NCBI GenBank assembly: GCA_021464415.1
Contig: JAKCWG010000453.1
Coordinates: 96,282 to 160,281 of the forward strand
Direction: 5' to 3'
DNA from: Lonicera japonica
Taxonomy: Eukaryota > Streptophyta > Magnoliopsida > Dipsacales > Caprifoliaceae
DNA length: 64,000 nucleotides
Every line of letters begins with the position of its first letter. The stretch's first letter is position 1. Shown one piece after another: positions 24,926 through 35,256 of this stretch. The notes below the pieces were generated by a model. The model saw nothing but the letters and a program-made list of their open reading frames with translations, did no database searches and was not told the origin of the DNA. The position numbers and the translations under genes were made by a program.

Positions 24926-24974
24926 TTTTCAAAATCAAGTTGGTCTCTTTATACCACCTTGAGTTTGAGGGGGG
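24926..24974 (+). other. Remnant of copia pol terminus plus polypurine tract
   Basis: The frame KIKLVSL...HLEFEGGV aligns with the end of a copia pol (SKLKLTSHLPP followed by a GGV-coding tract at 34091-34145, minus strand). The nucleotides CCACCTTGAGTTTGAGG are identical in the two elements. This suggests the LOB-domain element descends from a copia element of that family. Confidence 0.6.
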
Positions 24975-25271
24975 TGTTAGAATACCTAGAATACTGTTAG
25001 GATACCTTGAATACTACCTTTGGATTTTACCATTCGATTCCTTCTTCTTGGATCCCATTCTACCATTGGATTCCTTCTTCTTGGATCTCTTCTTTAATCT
25101 TTTATATTTATTCTTTTCCACCAATTATCATGATTTTTTATTTCCTTTGTAGTAGTATATATTAGTTAGTTTTGTATTGTAAACATAAGAGTTGTTGTAA
25201 CAATGTAACCCATTATGGGATTCTTGCTCATTAATATAATCTCTCTATTTTTTATGTTGTATAATTTGGCT
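24975..25271 (+). repeat. 3' LTR (297 bp) of the LOB-domain element
   Basis: Partner of 22768-23064; followed directly by the GAATT target duplication. Confidence 0.9.
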
Positions 25272-25276
25272 GAATT

Positions 25277-26150
25277 GAATTATAACAATACAAGGAGCCA
25301 TACATATACATGAATAAGTGAATATAGAAGTCAATATAGACAACCCAATAAAATTCCTAATATTATGATAAATCTCTATCCTTATTGCACCATATATGCA
25401 CATTAGGTTGACAGCTATATATTTTATTTGGTTGATGTTTTGAGTTGAGTTTTTAAGTTGAATTTTTAAAATATGATATTTGGTAGAATTTGAAAGTACG
25501 TTGAAAAGTGAATTTAGTTTTTGTTTGAGTTTTTTTCAATTAATAAAAAAATCTTATAAAAAAATTTCAAAAAATAGTCACAATGGATCTTATTTTATAG
25601 ATTTTGACGAGTAGATTTCAAATATATATATTTTTTTATCTAATTTTGATTTTTGGATTTAATGTTATAGTGTTTTAAAAAAAAATTAGAGAGAGAAAAT
25701 AAAGTAAAATAAATTTTGAAAAGTGTAAAAGTAAAGTTAATTTTGAGTTAAATTTTTTAAAATTTGCAAAAGAATTTCTACCAAACAGGCCCTAAATATC
25801 TTTCTTTTTTTTTTTTTTTTTTTCTCTTGTGTGGTTGAAAAGTGGGTTTCGTTTTGTTGGAAGAATTGGTTTTGGGGATTTATTTGGATGCTATCTATAT
25901 TATAAGGAAAGGAAAAGTCACATCACCAAATTATTTAATCAATGGTTTAGATTTGTTCTAAAAAATACACATAAATTTTTAGCCTTTGGATGTGAATTTT
26001 TTTCCTAAGAACATTACATCACCATACTAATGGCCAAGATTTGAACTCTTAGATATACTTTTAGGATATCAAATCAAAAAATTCAACATTTTTTTGTCTT
26101 TCTTATATTCTACCAATCTACTCTCTCCCCACTTTTCTCTCTTATTAATT
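25277..26150. other. AT-rich intergenic DNA with a possible MITE
   Basis: From about 25415 to 25797 the ends TTTGGTTGATGTTTTGAG and (complement) CCTGTTTGGTAGAAATTC look weakly like inverted ends of a MITE, but I found no target duplication. A T-run of about 20 lies near 25805-25824. No gene is seen. Confidence 0.35.
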
Positions 26151-26155
26151 TTTTT

Positions 26156-26368
26156 AAAAAATTAAAAATATTAACTTTAAATACAAAAACTAAAAATTAT
26201 TAAAATATTCATATTTAAAATTTATTAATCCATACCTATAAAATAAAATCCATACCTTTTAAAAAAATTAAAAAACATTAACTTTGAATATAAAAACTAA
26301 AATTTATTAAAATATTCATATTTAAAATTTATTAATCCATACCTATAAAATAAAATCCATACTTATTG
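26156..26368. repeat. Tandem duplication, 108-bp AT-rich unit
   Basis: TTAACTTTAAATACAAAAAC at 26171 recurs, diverged, at 26279, and each is followed by the same TTATTAATCCATACCTATAA sequence. Two copies in total. Confidence 0.8.
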
Positions 26369-27194
26369 TAACCCACTTTTCTCTCTTTAAACATATTGTT
26401 TCTTCATATACTTACATTCAAATCTAATTCTTCCTTTAGTTTAAGAATATAAAAAAATATTTGTTTTTATTTAATCTTTTACAAACTTAAATAGTTTATT
26501 TTATTTAAAAAAATATATATTACTTTTGTAAACCATGGTTATTACTAATTGTGCGATCTATTTATAATTAAAATGTTATAAATTTATAACATTATTATAA
26601 CAATAACGGGATATTAATTTTTGTATATATTAGTGAATGACTATTAACCCATCCCGACCTTAATGAATTAGTAAAACGGGTTCAAATTTAAGCATATCAT
26701 AAACGGAGGCACTTCAAGTTTTTCAATTAAAAATCACATCAATCTGGTCGGGTCAAATATATCCTCCCCCACCCCCGCACTTGATAGTTATATATGTTGT
26801 GTATACAATTTTCTTAATATATGTTTTGGATTGCATGCTATTTAGGTATTATGTATTTTTTGCTCAATCTAATTGTTAATTTTTTTTACATTGCCATCCC
26901 GTTCGGCACCAACAATACCTAGAGGTCTCTTTATTTGTATTTAATATTTTTTTATTTTATCGTGCCGAACGGCACAGGCAATACCTAGTTTTACAAAAGG
27001 AAAGAAGAATTCAATACCATTATTCATACATTGATTTTTTTTTAAATCAATCACTTTTTAGTACTTTTACAGGGATAAATCCAGGGAGACACGGTAATCG
27101 GTCAGAGGGCTGCATTCATACTCTGCACTGAATTTACTATTAGCCATTGCACGTGTGACAAATTGTGCCAGCCCAAGGATTATTTCTTATTTTT
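26369..27194. other. AT-rich intergenic DNA
   Basis: Nothing gene-like. Two CAATACCTAG strings follow CGTTCGGCAC (26899) and GTGCCGAACGGCAC (26962), which can pair with each other. Confidence 0.4.
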
Positions 27195-27640
27195 GTCTTT
27201 CTGCGGACCTTTTAGATTGAGGGGAGAGAATACAAAAAAAAAATTAATTAGTAGGAAAATAAATGTAATAAAACAAAAATAAATAGATTTTATTTTATTA
27301 TCTTTTGGATTGCTAAGAATAAAAAAGAAAAGAATAAAAAAAACTCTTATTTAGATACAAAGAAGAAAAGGAAGGAAAGGAATTTGGTTTAATATATTGT
27401 TAACAAATTAAGGTTAAATTTAGAATATGATAAATATTTTATTAAAATCTTTTCTTTTTCTTTTTAATCGTCCTAATATTAAAGGGAAACAATATGAAAG
27501 AATAGAGGGGATCGACAATCTTTTTCATTCCCTCTATTTTCTTTTCACACCCCTTACAAATATATCAAAACCAGTGATTTTTAATTACTCATTCTCCTTT
27601 TGATTCCCCCTATTTTCTCTATCCAAACTAAATGTTAAGT
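27195..27640 (+). mobile_element. MITE-like repeat, family member 1 of 2
   Basis: Its centre (TTTAATATATTGTTAACAAATTAAGGTTAAATTT, then ATTAAAATCTTTTC) matches the reverse complement of 56240-56640 in intron 8 over several hundred bases, including GAATAGAGGGG and TATTTAGATA blocks. Ends resemble (T)TTAGATTGAGG / CTATCCAAACTAA. The target duplication was not resolved. Confidence 0.5.
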
Positions 27641-28390
27641 TTCAACATATTTGTAATCAGGTACTGAACTCTGAATCTTTTAAATATTGTTGTTTCAAGG
27701 AGATGATTTGAATTTGCTCAACACATACTTGAAATTGTCCCCCAAATTATGGAAATTTAAGACTGGCTCTTTTGTGGCTAGGTTTAGGCCTTATCCAATA
27801 ATCGATTTCTTTCTATAAGAAAAAAATGGAAAATAGGTTGCTTTATAAAAACAGAATAAATCTGATAACAAACATGAAATTATAGTAGAAGAAATTTTTT
27901 TTTTTTTTTTTTTTTGGTTGGGAAAAAAAAGAAGTGAGATTGCATTACTTTTATAGACTGTATATTGTAAAAATGTACATTTTATATGTAATGATAACTT
28001 ATTTCCCACATTTTAGTATCTGATTACATATTTTTCACTTATAATTAACTTTTGCCTTTGAAAGATTTTCCTTTTCCTAAAATTTGTTGTGCATCAATTT
28101 CTTGTATGTCGGAATTACTTGGAATTGAATTAATTAGAAAAATTAGGTAATTGAACACCACCAAATGATGAAAAACACAAGCCTTTCTTCTTCTTTTTTA
28201 ATTCAAAGATCACCTTAATTATAAACTTATATTTTCCATACAAAATCTTTTCATCTATACTATATATAATTATGTTTGAAGGTCACTTGCGATAGTTATC
28301 TTTAATATCCCCTAAATTTACTAAATTGTAAACAATTAAAAAAGATATACGTCAATCATTAAGCCAAACCCATTGCATAATTTTAAATTG
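27641..28390. other. AT-rich intergenic DNA without a recognisable gene
   Basis: Contains a T-run near 27896-27915 and no open frame with coding character. Confidence 0.45.
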
Positions 28391-29056
28391 TATTGAAAAT
28401 GAAATTGAAACTTTTACAGAATATTATTGCCCACGTGTTATAACTATGCCACAAATTCTTATTGTATATAAATAAATCAAACGGAAATCAAAATTTTCCC
28501 ACTTGCAATAGCAAAAGCCATCTTTAGAAGAAAAACACCGAAGTCTTTCTCAAAAAACTCTAGCCACTCTTATTCTATCTTCTTCTTTTCTTCTCCCCTT
28601 TTCCTTCCATTATAGGAGGGAGGAACTCATTTTCTTTCATCGTATTATATTATGTATTTTATGATGTTTTTATCTCTCCTTTTGTAAGAGTTTTTGTCCT
28701 TCTTCCTATTGAATATGAATATGTGTTTCGAGCAACATGGATTGGAGTGGAGATGGGAAGATTTGCTTATCTGGTTGGAGATCTGACTGAAAATTATAAA
28801 GATTTATTCTTGCTTGTTCACTGGCATTTCAGCATGGATGGAGACTCTTTTTGGAAGGCTTATTTTGGTCGTGTTTTTCTATTTCGGATGTGCCTTACGG
28901 GTATTTTTCTTTGATGTCCCCCATTTTTTAAAGCTTTTTCCTTATATTGTAACATATTTGATTGATGTGGTTTATGTCTTTACGACTTTTATAAACTCTT
29001 TGAAACATTTTTTTACTTCTAATGTTTAAACTCTATTATTAATAATATTATATTTG
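28391..29056. repeat. Tandem 0.67-kb duplication, copy A
   Basis: Copy A runs from TATTGAAAATGAAATTG to ATATTATATTTG and is matched by copy B at 29057-29193 plus 34450-34965. Shared landmarks in order are: ATTATTGCCCACGTGTTA, TATGCCACAAATTCTT, a TATA-like GTATATAAATAAATCAAACGG, GCCATCTTTAGAAG, a CT-rich stretch, ATGTGTTTCGAGCA and AGACTCTTTTTGG. The G-box CACGTG, TATA-like box and CT-rich leader look like a promoter plus 5' leader, but no protein that I recognise follows (a 63-codon frame at 28723-28914 is not convincing). Confidence 0.8.
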
Positions 29057-29193
29057 TATTGAAATTGAAATTGAAATTTTTACATAATATTATTGCCCAC
29101 GTGTTAGCTATGCCACAAATTCTTGTTGTATATAAATAAATCAAACGGAATTTAATTTTTCCTGCTTGCAATATCAAAAGCCATCTTTAGAAG

Positions 29194-29441
29194 TGTTAGA
29201 TTAGAAATTAGTTGTATATTAGAAATGAGTTGTATATCCATTATTGTAAAGCATGCACCATTGTTGTAAAGCTTCTCCTTTCCCTTTATTCCATTCCTTT
29301 CCTTTATTCTTCTTGTCTCCCTCATGACTTAGGCTGTCATGTCTCCTCCTTCTCTTGTATATATTCAGGACATTTCCATTGTAAACAAACACACACATGA
29401 ATAATATCAAGAACAATTTATTCTCTCTTTAGTTTTCTACA
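29194..29441 (+). repeat. LTR (248 bp), direct orientation
   Basis: Has a TATA-like TGTATATATTC near 29355. Same length and, by eye, same sequence as the inverted LTR at 33844-34091. Confidence 0.9.
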
Positions 29442-29759
29442 TGGTATCAGAGCAATCCTAATTCTTCACCACCTCCACTTATTGCTACTCTGCCGTCTCC
29501 AAAACCACAGCATTCTCCTAACCAACCCCTACACCCAATAACCACCTTAAACACCACATACAGCACATACAGACCTGCAACAGCTTCGTTCATCCCGTAT
29601 ATATATCCAAATCCATAAATAATCACATAATAATGATCCTACTGAGAAATCGATCCAAACCGCGTTTTAATCAACAGCTTTGACCACCGCACGCGCTCTC
29701 ACGCGCCACCAACAGCCACGGCCAGAAACAGCGTCATTCTCACGCGCCTCTCAGTGAAG

Positions 29760-30020
29760 AAGAAAGACACGTGGCTACCACGTCAGCCCTAGCGCCACGT
29801 GTCATCCAAATCAGCAGTCGTTCACTGCCACGTGGCATCCACGTCTCGCCACGTGGCATCCAGTCAGCGCCACGTGCCAGCCACGTCAGCGCCACGTGGC
29901 ATCCAGTCAGCCGTTAACTGCCGTTTACTTGCCGTCAGACTTGACGGAATATTCCAGACGCCGTCAGACGTGACGGAATATTCCAGACGCCGTCAGACTT
30001 GACGGAATATTCCAAGCGCC
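29760..30020 (+). repeat. Copia leader: G-box cluster and 29-bp tandem repeats
   Basis: Six CACGTG cores (G-boxes), mostly as GCCACGTGGCATCC, fall in about 140 bp (29769-29905). They are followed by three copies of a 29-bp unit (GACGGAATATTCCA within it) at about 29930-30020. G-boxes bind bZIP and bHLH regulators. Here they sit downstream of the LTR, inside the transcribed leader. Confidence 0.8.
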
Positions 30021-30283
30021 GTCAGATATATTTACACTTTCGCCCCTGTACTTTCTGATATTTTTGTTTTGACCCCTAAACCTTCTGTTTTTTCTTATTT
30101 TAGCCCCCAAACTTTCTGGTTTTATTATTCTAGCCCCTAAATCTTCTGATTTTATTATTATTGCCCCTAAACTTTCTTATTTTCCTTTTCTAGCCCCTAA
30201 ACCTTTTGATTTTCTTATTTTAGCCCCCAAACTTTCTGGTTTTGTTATTCTAGCCCCTAAATCTTCTGGTCTTGTGTTATCTC

Positions 30284-30327
<44 letters not shown>

Positions 30328-30330
30328 AGT
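30020..30330 (+). repeat. Copia leader: repeated TAGCCCCTAAACCTTCTG units and poly(A)
   Basis: Seven or so 30-35-bp units on a CCCCTAAACTTTCTGGTTTT theme are followed by an A-run of about 38 at 30287-30324. A similar repetitive leader occurs in the LOB-domain element (23280-23720). Confidence 0.75.
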
Positions 30331-30377
30331 CCTACTCATTTTCTTTCACATTCTCCAGCAACCTCTTACCCAAGCCA

Positions 30378-33300
30378 ATGGAACGCACTGAAATCTCTCG
30401 CCCAATTTCCATCATTCTCAATGGGCCCAACTATATTCACTGGTCTCAAGCCATGACTAGTTTCCTTCAAGCACGTCGAGTATGGCGTCTCATTACTGGA
30501 GAGGTTACCACACCAACCCAACAGCAAGATGAATCGGATGACAAATATGCTACAAGACAAGATGACTGGATTGCCAAAAATGGTGATATTATCACTTGGT
30601 GCCGCAATACTTCAATTCCTACCATCAGTCAACAATTTGGACGCTTCTCAACCGGAAAGGAAGTTTGGGACTTCTTGAAAATTAGATACACAACCAAGGA
30701 TCTTGCTCACCAGTATCAACTGTTGACTTCTCTCCATGCCAAACGTCAACAACCTGGTCAAACCATTGATGAATTTCTATCTGAAATGCAAATCCTTTGG
30801 GATCAATTGGCCTCTTCAGAACCCGTCTGGTCATGTCCCACCGATGCCTCCAAATTCATTGCTTACAGAGATCAACAGCAAGTGATGACTCTTCTCATGG
30901 CACTTCATAACAAGTTTGAGACTGTCCGAGCGTCTCTCTTGCATCGCCACCCACTACCAACTCTTGATGATGTTGTTACCGCACTCCATTTTGAAGAAAC
31001 TCGACTTGGTACAAATTCTCAAATTTCATCCGAAGTACTTGCTGTCACACAATCTAAATCCACGAAATCATCCGATGTCTGCACCTATTGCCATGAAACA
31101 ACCCACGTATTACTCTATTGTCCTAAACGAGTGTGCAAGTATTGTCATAAGCGTGGACCAAAACATTGGGGTTCTGATTGCTACAAGAATCCTGGCAGAA
31201 AATCTAATGCCAAGTCTGTTACTGCTGCCGCCTCCAATTTACAGCCATCCAATCCAAATCCAGTCGTCACCAATAATGATCTTGCTGATATGTTAAAACA
31301 GGTTTTATCTGGTTCGGCTAATGCAATGTCTGTAACTCCAGGTACCTCTTGGTATTTTGACTCCGGTTGCTGCAATCACATGACTTCTGATTCCACAATT
31401 TTTCTCTCCAAAAATTCTACCACACACATATCTCCTATTACAACTGCTGATGGCTCTTCTTTACCTGTCACCCACATTGGCCATATATCAACATCCACGT
31501 TATCTCTTCCCTCTACTTTTCACATACCAAAATTGACTATTAATCTCATATCTGTTGGGCAACTCTGTGATCTTGGCCTTACTGTTTTATTCTCCTCTTC
31601 TGGTTGTCATGTGCAGGATCCACGGACGGGACAGATTATTGGGATAGGCCGTAAAGTTGGTCGCATGTTCGAGCTTATCCATCTTCGCACACCACCACCT
31701 GTTCCCATCTCTACTCTTGCTGCTGCTCCCACCATTCCCACTTCATCCATGGATCTTTGGCACTCTCGGTTAGGCCATATGTCTATTGATAAGCTCAGAA
31801 CTCTTATTTCCACTGGTCGATTAGGAACTGTTAAGTCGGAAAATATTTCATGTTTGTCATGTCAACTGGGAAAACAACCAGCTTTATCTTTCAATAAAAG
31901 TACTTCTCTTTCTTCCGCAGCTTTTGATCTTATTCATTCTGATGTATGGGGACCTTCTCCTCACGATACTATGGGAGGATCAAAATATTTTGTTGTTTTT
32001 ATAGATGACTACACCCGTTTTACATGGATATTTCTCATGAAAAATCGCTCTGAACTACCACAGCTATATTACCATTTTGCTCAAATGATCCAAACTCAGT
32101 TTTCTCGACCAATAAAAATTTTTCGTGCTGACAATGCTATGGAATACAAAGAATCTAACTTTTTAAATTTTTTACGTCAGCAAGGCACCATTTCTCAGTA
32201 TTCTTGTCCTGGTACATCCCAACAAAACGGCCGTGCTGAACGTAAACACCGTCATATTCTTGACACTGTCCGCACACTTCTCATATCTAGTGGATGTCCT
32301 GAACGCTTCTGGGGGGAAGCGGCTCTTACTGCAGTATATACCATTAATCGCCATCCTATTCCTACCTTCCACAATCAATCACCTTATGAGAGGTTGTATG
32401 GCAATACTCCTGACTATAATCCTCTCAAAGTTTTTGGATGTGCCTGTTTTGTCTTACTCCAGCCTCATGAACATTCAAAACTAGAACCTCGGTCTCGACT
32501 ATGTTGCTTCCTAGGGTATGGGATAGAACATAAAGGCTATCGGTGCTGGGATCCTGTTTCAAAACGACTTCGTGTGTCTCGCCATGTCATATTTTGGGAA
32601 CACAAAATGTTCTCATCCATTTCCAAATTTCACGTCTCCAATCCTACCATTATCCCTTTTTTTACTAGCTCCACTGATGATCTCCATCCTCTCCACACAT
32701 CTGTTACGCCCACATCTGAACCAGAACCTCCTGACTCTACCTCATCAAGTGAGATTTCCCTTCCCGCTGACTCTACCTCACCAAACCCTGACCCTAATTC
32801 ATCCATCAACATATCTCCTGGGCCTGCCACGGACTATCCTAATGACACTGACTCGTCCACTGATCCGGCCATACAATCCATTCCTCGTCAGTCCACACGG
32901 GTAAGACAACTTCCTCATCATCTTCGTGACTATCACTGTTATTCCACTATTTTCTCTCACCATGAGCCTTCCTCTTATAAAGAGGCTAGTTCTAACCCAC
33001 TATGGCAGCAAGCAATGACTGAGGAATTGCAGGCATTAGAAAAAGCCCAGACTTGGGAATTAGTCAACCTTCCACCAGGAAAGACAGCAGTTGGATGTAA
33101 ATGGGTGTACAAAATCAAGACCAAATCAGATGGATCCATCGATCGATACAAAGCCCGACTTGTTGCAAAGGGTTTTAATCAAGAATACGGCATTGACTAT
33201 GAGGAAACTTTTGCACCAGTAGCTCGTCTAACTTCTGTCCGAAGCCTTATCGCTGTTGCCGCTATTCGCAAATGGAAACTTTTTCAGATGGATGTAAAGA

Positions 33301-33848
33301 ATGCATTCCTAAATGGTGATCTTTCAGAAGAAGTTTATATGAAACCTCCTCCAGGTTTTCATCACTCCTCCACTCAAGTGTGCAAACTCCGCCGTGCCTT
33401 GTATGGTCTAAAACAAGCCCCTCGTGCCTGGTTTGAAAAGTTTAGTTCTACTATTCAAACAATGGGTTTTACCTCTAGTGCTTATGACTATGGGCTCTTC
33501 ATCAGAAAGAGGACTACAGGTATTACACTTCTGGTTCTGTATGTAGATGACATGATTATTACCGGGGATGATACTAGTGGTATCTCTGAACTCAAACAAT
33601 CTCTCAGTCGTCATTTTGAGATGAAAGATCTCGGTCGTCTAAACTATTTTTTAGGGCTTGAAGTGTTATCTGATTCTGCTGGTTACTATCTCTCCCAAGC
33701 CAAATATGCTTCTGATCTTCTCAGTCGTGCGGGTATCACCGACTGCAAAACTGCGTCTACTCCGTTGGAAACAAGTACCAAACTTACTCCTCTTGATGGT
33801 ACTCCTCTTAGTGATGCAACTTTGTATCGACAACTTGTTGGCATGTAG
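30378..33848 (+). pseudogene. Ty1-copia gag-pol, truncated at the start of the post-RT region
   Basis: An uninterrupted 1156-codon frame. Gag (LNGPNYIHWSQ near residue 13; IWDQLAS) is followed by two Cys-rich knuckles (CTYCHETTH... and CKYCHKRGPKHWGSDC). The protease motif is DSGCCNHMT (the more usual form is DSGAS/T). Next come GAG-pre-integrase (LWHSRLGHMS) and integrase with catalytic acids in HSDVWG, RADNAMEY and AERKHRH. Reverse transcriptase has [25 protein letters not shown] and the catalytic [12 protein letters not shown]. The frame ends in LYRQLVG, then reads two bases into an inverted LTR and stops. RNase H is missing from this strand. All catalytic residues before the break look intact, so the gag, protease, integrase and RT parts may still be made. 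Confidence 0.9.
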
Positions 33849-34091
33849 AAAACTAAAGAGAGAATAAATTGTTCTTGATATTATTCATGTGTGTGTTTGT
33901 TTACAATGGAAATGTCCTGAATATATACAAGAGAAGGAGGAGACATGACAGCCTAAGTCATGAGGGAGACAAGAAGAATAAAGGAAAGGAATGGAATAAA
34001 GGGAAAGGAGAAGCTTTACAACAATGGTGCATGCTTTACAATAATGGATATACAACTCATTTCTAATATACAACTAATTTCTAATCTAACA
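33844..34091 (-). repeat. LTR (248 bp), inverted
   Basis: Begins exactly at the LTR terminus (TGTAGAAAAC, the complement of ...GTTTTCTACA) fused to pol sequence TTGGCA. Forms a 248-bp inverted repeat with 29194-29441 across 4.4 kb. Confidence 0.9.
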
Positions 34092-34449
34092 CCCCCCCTC
34101 AAACTCAAGGTGGTAAATGTGAGGTCAGCTTGAGTTTGGAAAGCAAATTCTGAAAGCGACCTGTCGGATGAACTTTAGTGAATATGTCCGCTGGTTGATC
34201 GATGGATGAGATGGGGATGAGACGAATAGTGTTGCTGGATATATGCTGGCGAATGAAGTGACAGTCAATCTCAATATGCTTTGTTCGTTCATGGAACACA
34301 TCATTGTGAGCAATCTGAATAGCACTTTGATTATCACATTTAAGCACCGTCGGGAGATGTTGAGGAACTCCCATGTCCGAGAGAAGCCAACGGAGCCAAA
34401 CAATTTCTTGAGTGGTGTCAGCCAGAGCACGATATTCTGCCTCTGTACT
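34092..34449 (-). pseudogene. Inverted copia RNase H C-terminus and polypurine tract
   Basis: On the minus strand this reads [40 protein letters not shown]-like RTKHIEIDCH and ADIFTK, the end of copia RNase H. It finishes with SKLKLTSHLPP and a polypurine tract at 34092-34113 that leads into the inverted LTR. It is the missing 3' end of the element at 29194, turned around. The junction with host DNA is GTACT-AAAAAACAT at 34449. Confidence 0.9.
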
Positions 34450-34965
34450 AAAAAACATCTAAGTCTCTCTCTAAAAAAACTCTAGCTATTCTTACTACCT
34501 CTTCTTCTTTTCTTCTCCTCGCATGGTAGGAGGAGGAGAGGAACGCATTTACCTTTATCGTTTTATATTATATATTGTATATAATAATATCTTTAAATTT
34601 GAGTGTCTTTGACATTTTTTTAAGTTTATGAGATTTTTGTCTCTTTTTGTGAGAATTTATGTTCTTCTTGTTATTGGATATGGATGTGTGTTTCGAGCAG
34701 TACAGATTTAAGTGAAAATGGGTAGATCATCTTCTGGATGGAGTTTTAACTCAAAATTATAAAATTTTGTTCTAACTCGTTCGGTAGCACTACAACGTGA
34801 ATGAAAACTCTTTTTGGAAGACTTGTTTCGATCTAACATCTTTCATTGATGTGGTTTATATTTTTACGATATTTGTAAACTCTTTAAAATATTTTTTTGT
34901 TCCTGTTGAAATATTTAAATTACATTATTAATGATATTATATTTTTATTTAAAAAAAGAAGCAGC

Positions 34966-35256
34966 ATCTTTACAAGAATAAGTAGAGCAGATGAGTCCAC
35001 ATTTAATAACTTAATTGGCTTTATACATTAAATTACCAGATCAGCATAGAGCTCACAGTAGGTGAAAACCGGCCCCACTCTTTCTCAACAACCTTTAAAA
35101 AAGAACGCCACGTCACCCCCAGTCTCTAAATAAACGCACGAACCTCCTCCCCTTATTCTTATTCTTCTTCTCTCATTACACACTGCAAAGACTTTCTCTT
35201 CAAACCTTTTACAGTACTACTTTCTTTTTCTTACTTTCGTCTCTCCCATCTCTCCA
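34966..35256 (+). promoter_or_regulatory. IPMS promoter and 5' UTR
   Basis: A short upstream region separates the IPMS start codon from the duplicated repeat. It holds an ACGT-core bZIP-type element, CCACGTCA, at 35108-35115, a TATA-like TCTAAATAAA at 35124-35133, and a CT-rich stretch from about 35140 that would be the 5' UTR. The spacing TATA-like box to CT-rich leader to ATG (35257) is normal for a plant promoter. No transcript start was measured. Confidence 0.45.

Larger units (their letters stand above)
22763..25276 (+). mobile_element. Complete non-autonomous LTR retrotransposon carrying a LOB-domain gene
   Basis: LTRs at 22768-23064 and 24975-25271 are both exactly 297 bp and differ at about 10 positions by eye (roughly 97% identical). 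They begin TGTTAG and end in CT. The 5-bp direct repeat GAATT flanks the element at 22763-22767 and 25272-25276, which is a target-site duplication from integrase-mediated insertion. The primer site TGGTATCACAGC starts at 23065, complementary to initiator tRNA-Met apart from one base. A polypurine tract (GAGTTTGAGGGGGG) ends at 24974. There is no gag, protease, integrase or RT. The only long frame is the LOB-domain protein at 23986-24861. The leader 23065-23985 is made of 30-40-bp repeats on a TTTNGTCCAAAAA theme. The element needs trans-acting proteins; copia elements elsewhere in the window share its polypurine region. Confidence 0.9.
29194..34449 (+). mobile_element. Ty1-copia element with its 3' end inverted
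   Basis: A 248-bp LTR (29194-29441, TGTTAG...TCTACA), primer site TGGTATCAGAGC (29442-29453), leader and a gag-pol frame lie on the + strand. At 33844 the frame stops abruptly in a second, oppositely oriented 248-bp LTR (33844-34091, identical to the first by eye). This is followed by the minus-strand polypurine tract (34092-34113) and the last part of pol, also minus (to 34449). About 100 residues between LYRQLVG and STEAEYRAL are missing. The right junction with host DNA is broken pol, not an LTR, and the expected second AGAAG duplication is absent. The element has no intact pol and would need partners to move again. Confidence 0.9.
29057..34965. repeat. Tandem 0.67-kb duplication, copy B, split by a copia element
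   Basis: 29057-29193 matches the first 0.14 kb of copy A, and 34450-34965 matches the rest (AAAAACATCTAAGTCTC onward). Copy A has TTTAGAAG-AAAAACACC at the join, so the copia-derived block 29194-34449 sits exactly between AGAAG and AAAAAC. Copy B has diverged from copy A at many positions, so the duplication is older than the insertion. Confidence 0.85.

Noticed and set aside
29219..29416. 65-codon frame in the 29194 LTR, identical to one at 33869-34066
   Set aside because: Both are shadows of the same LTR in opposite orientation, not duplicated genes.
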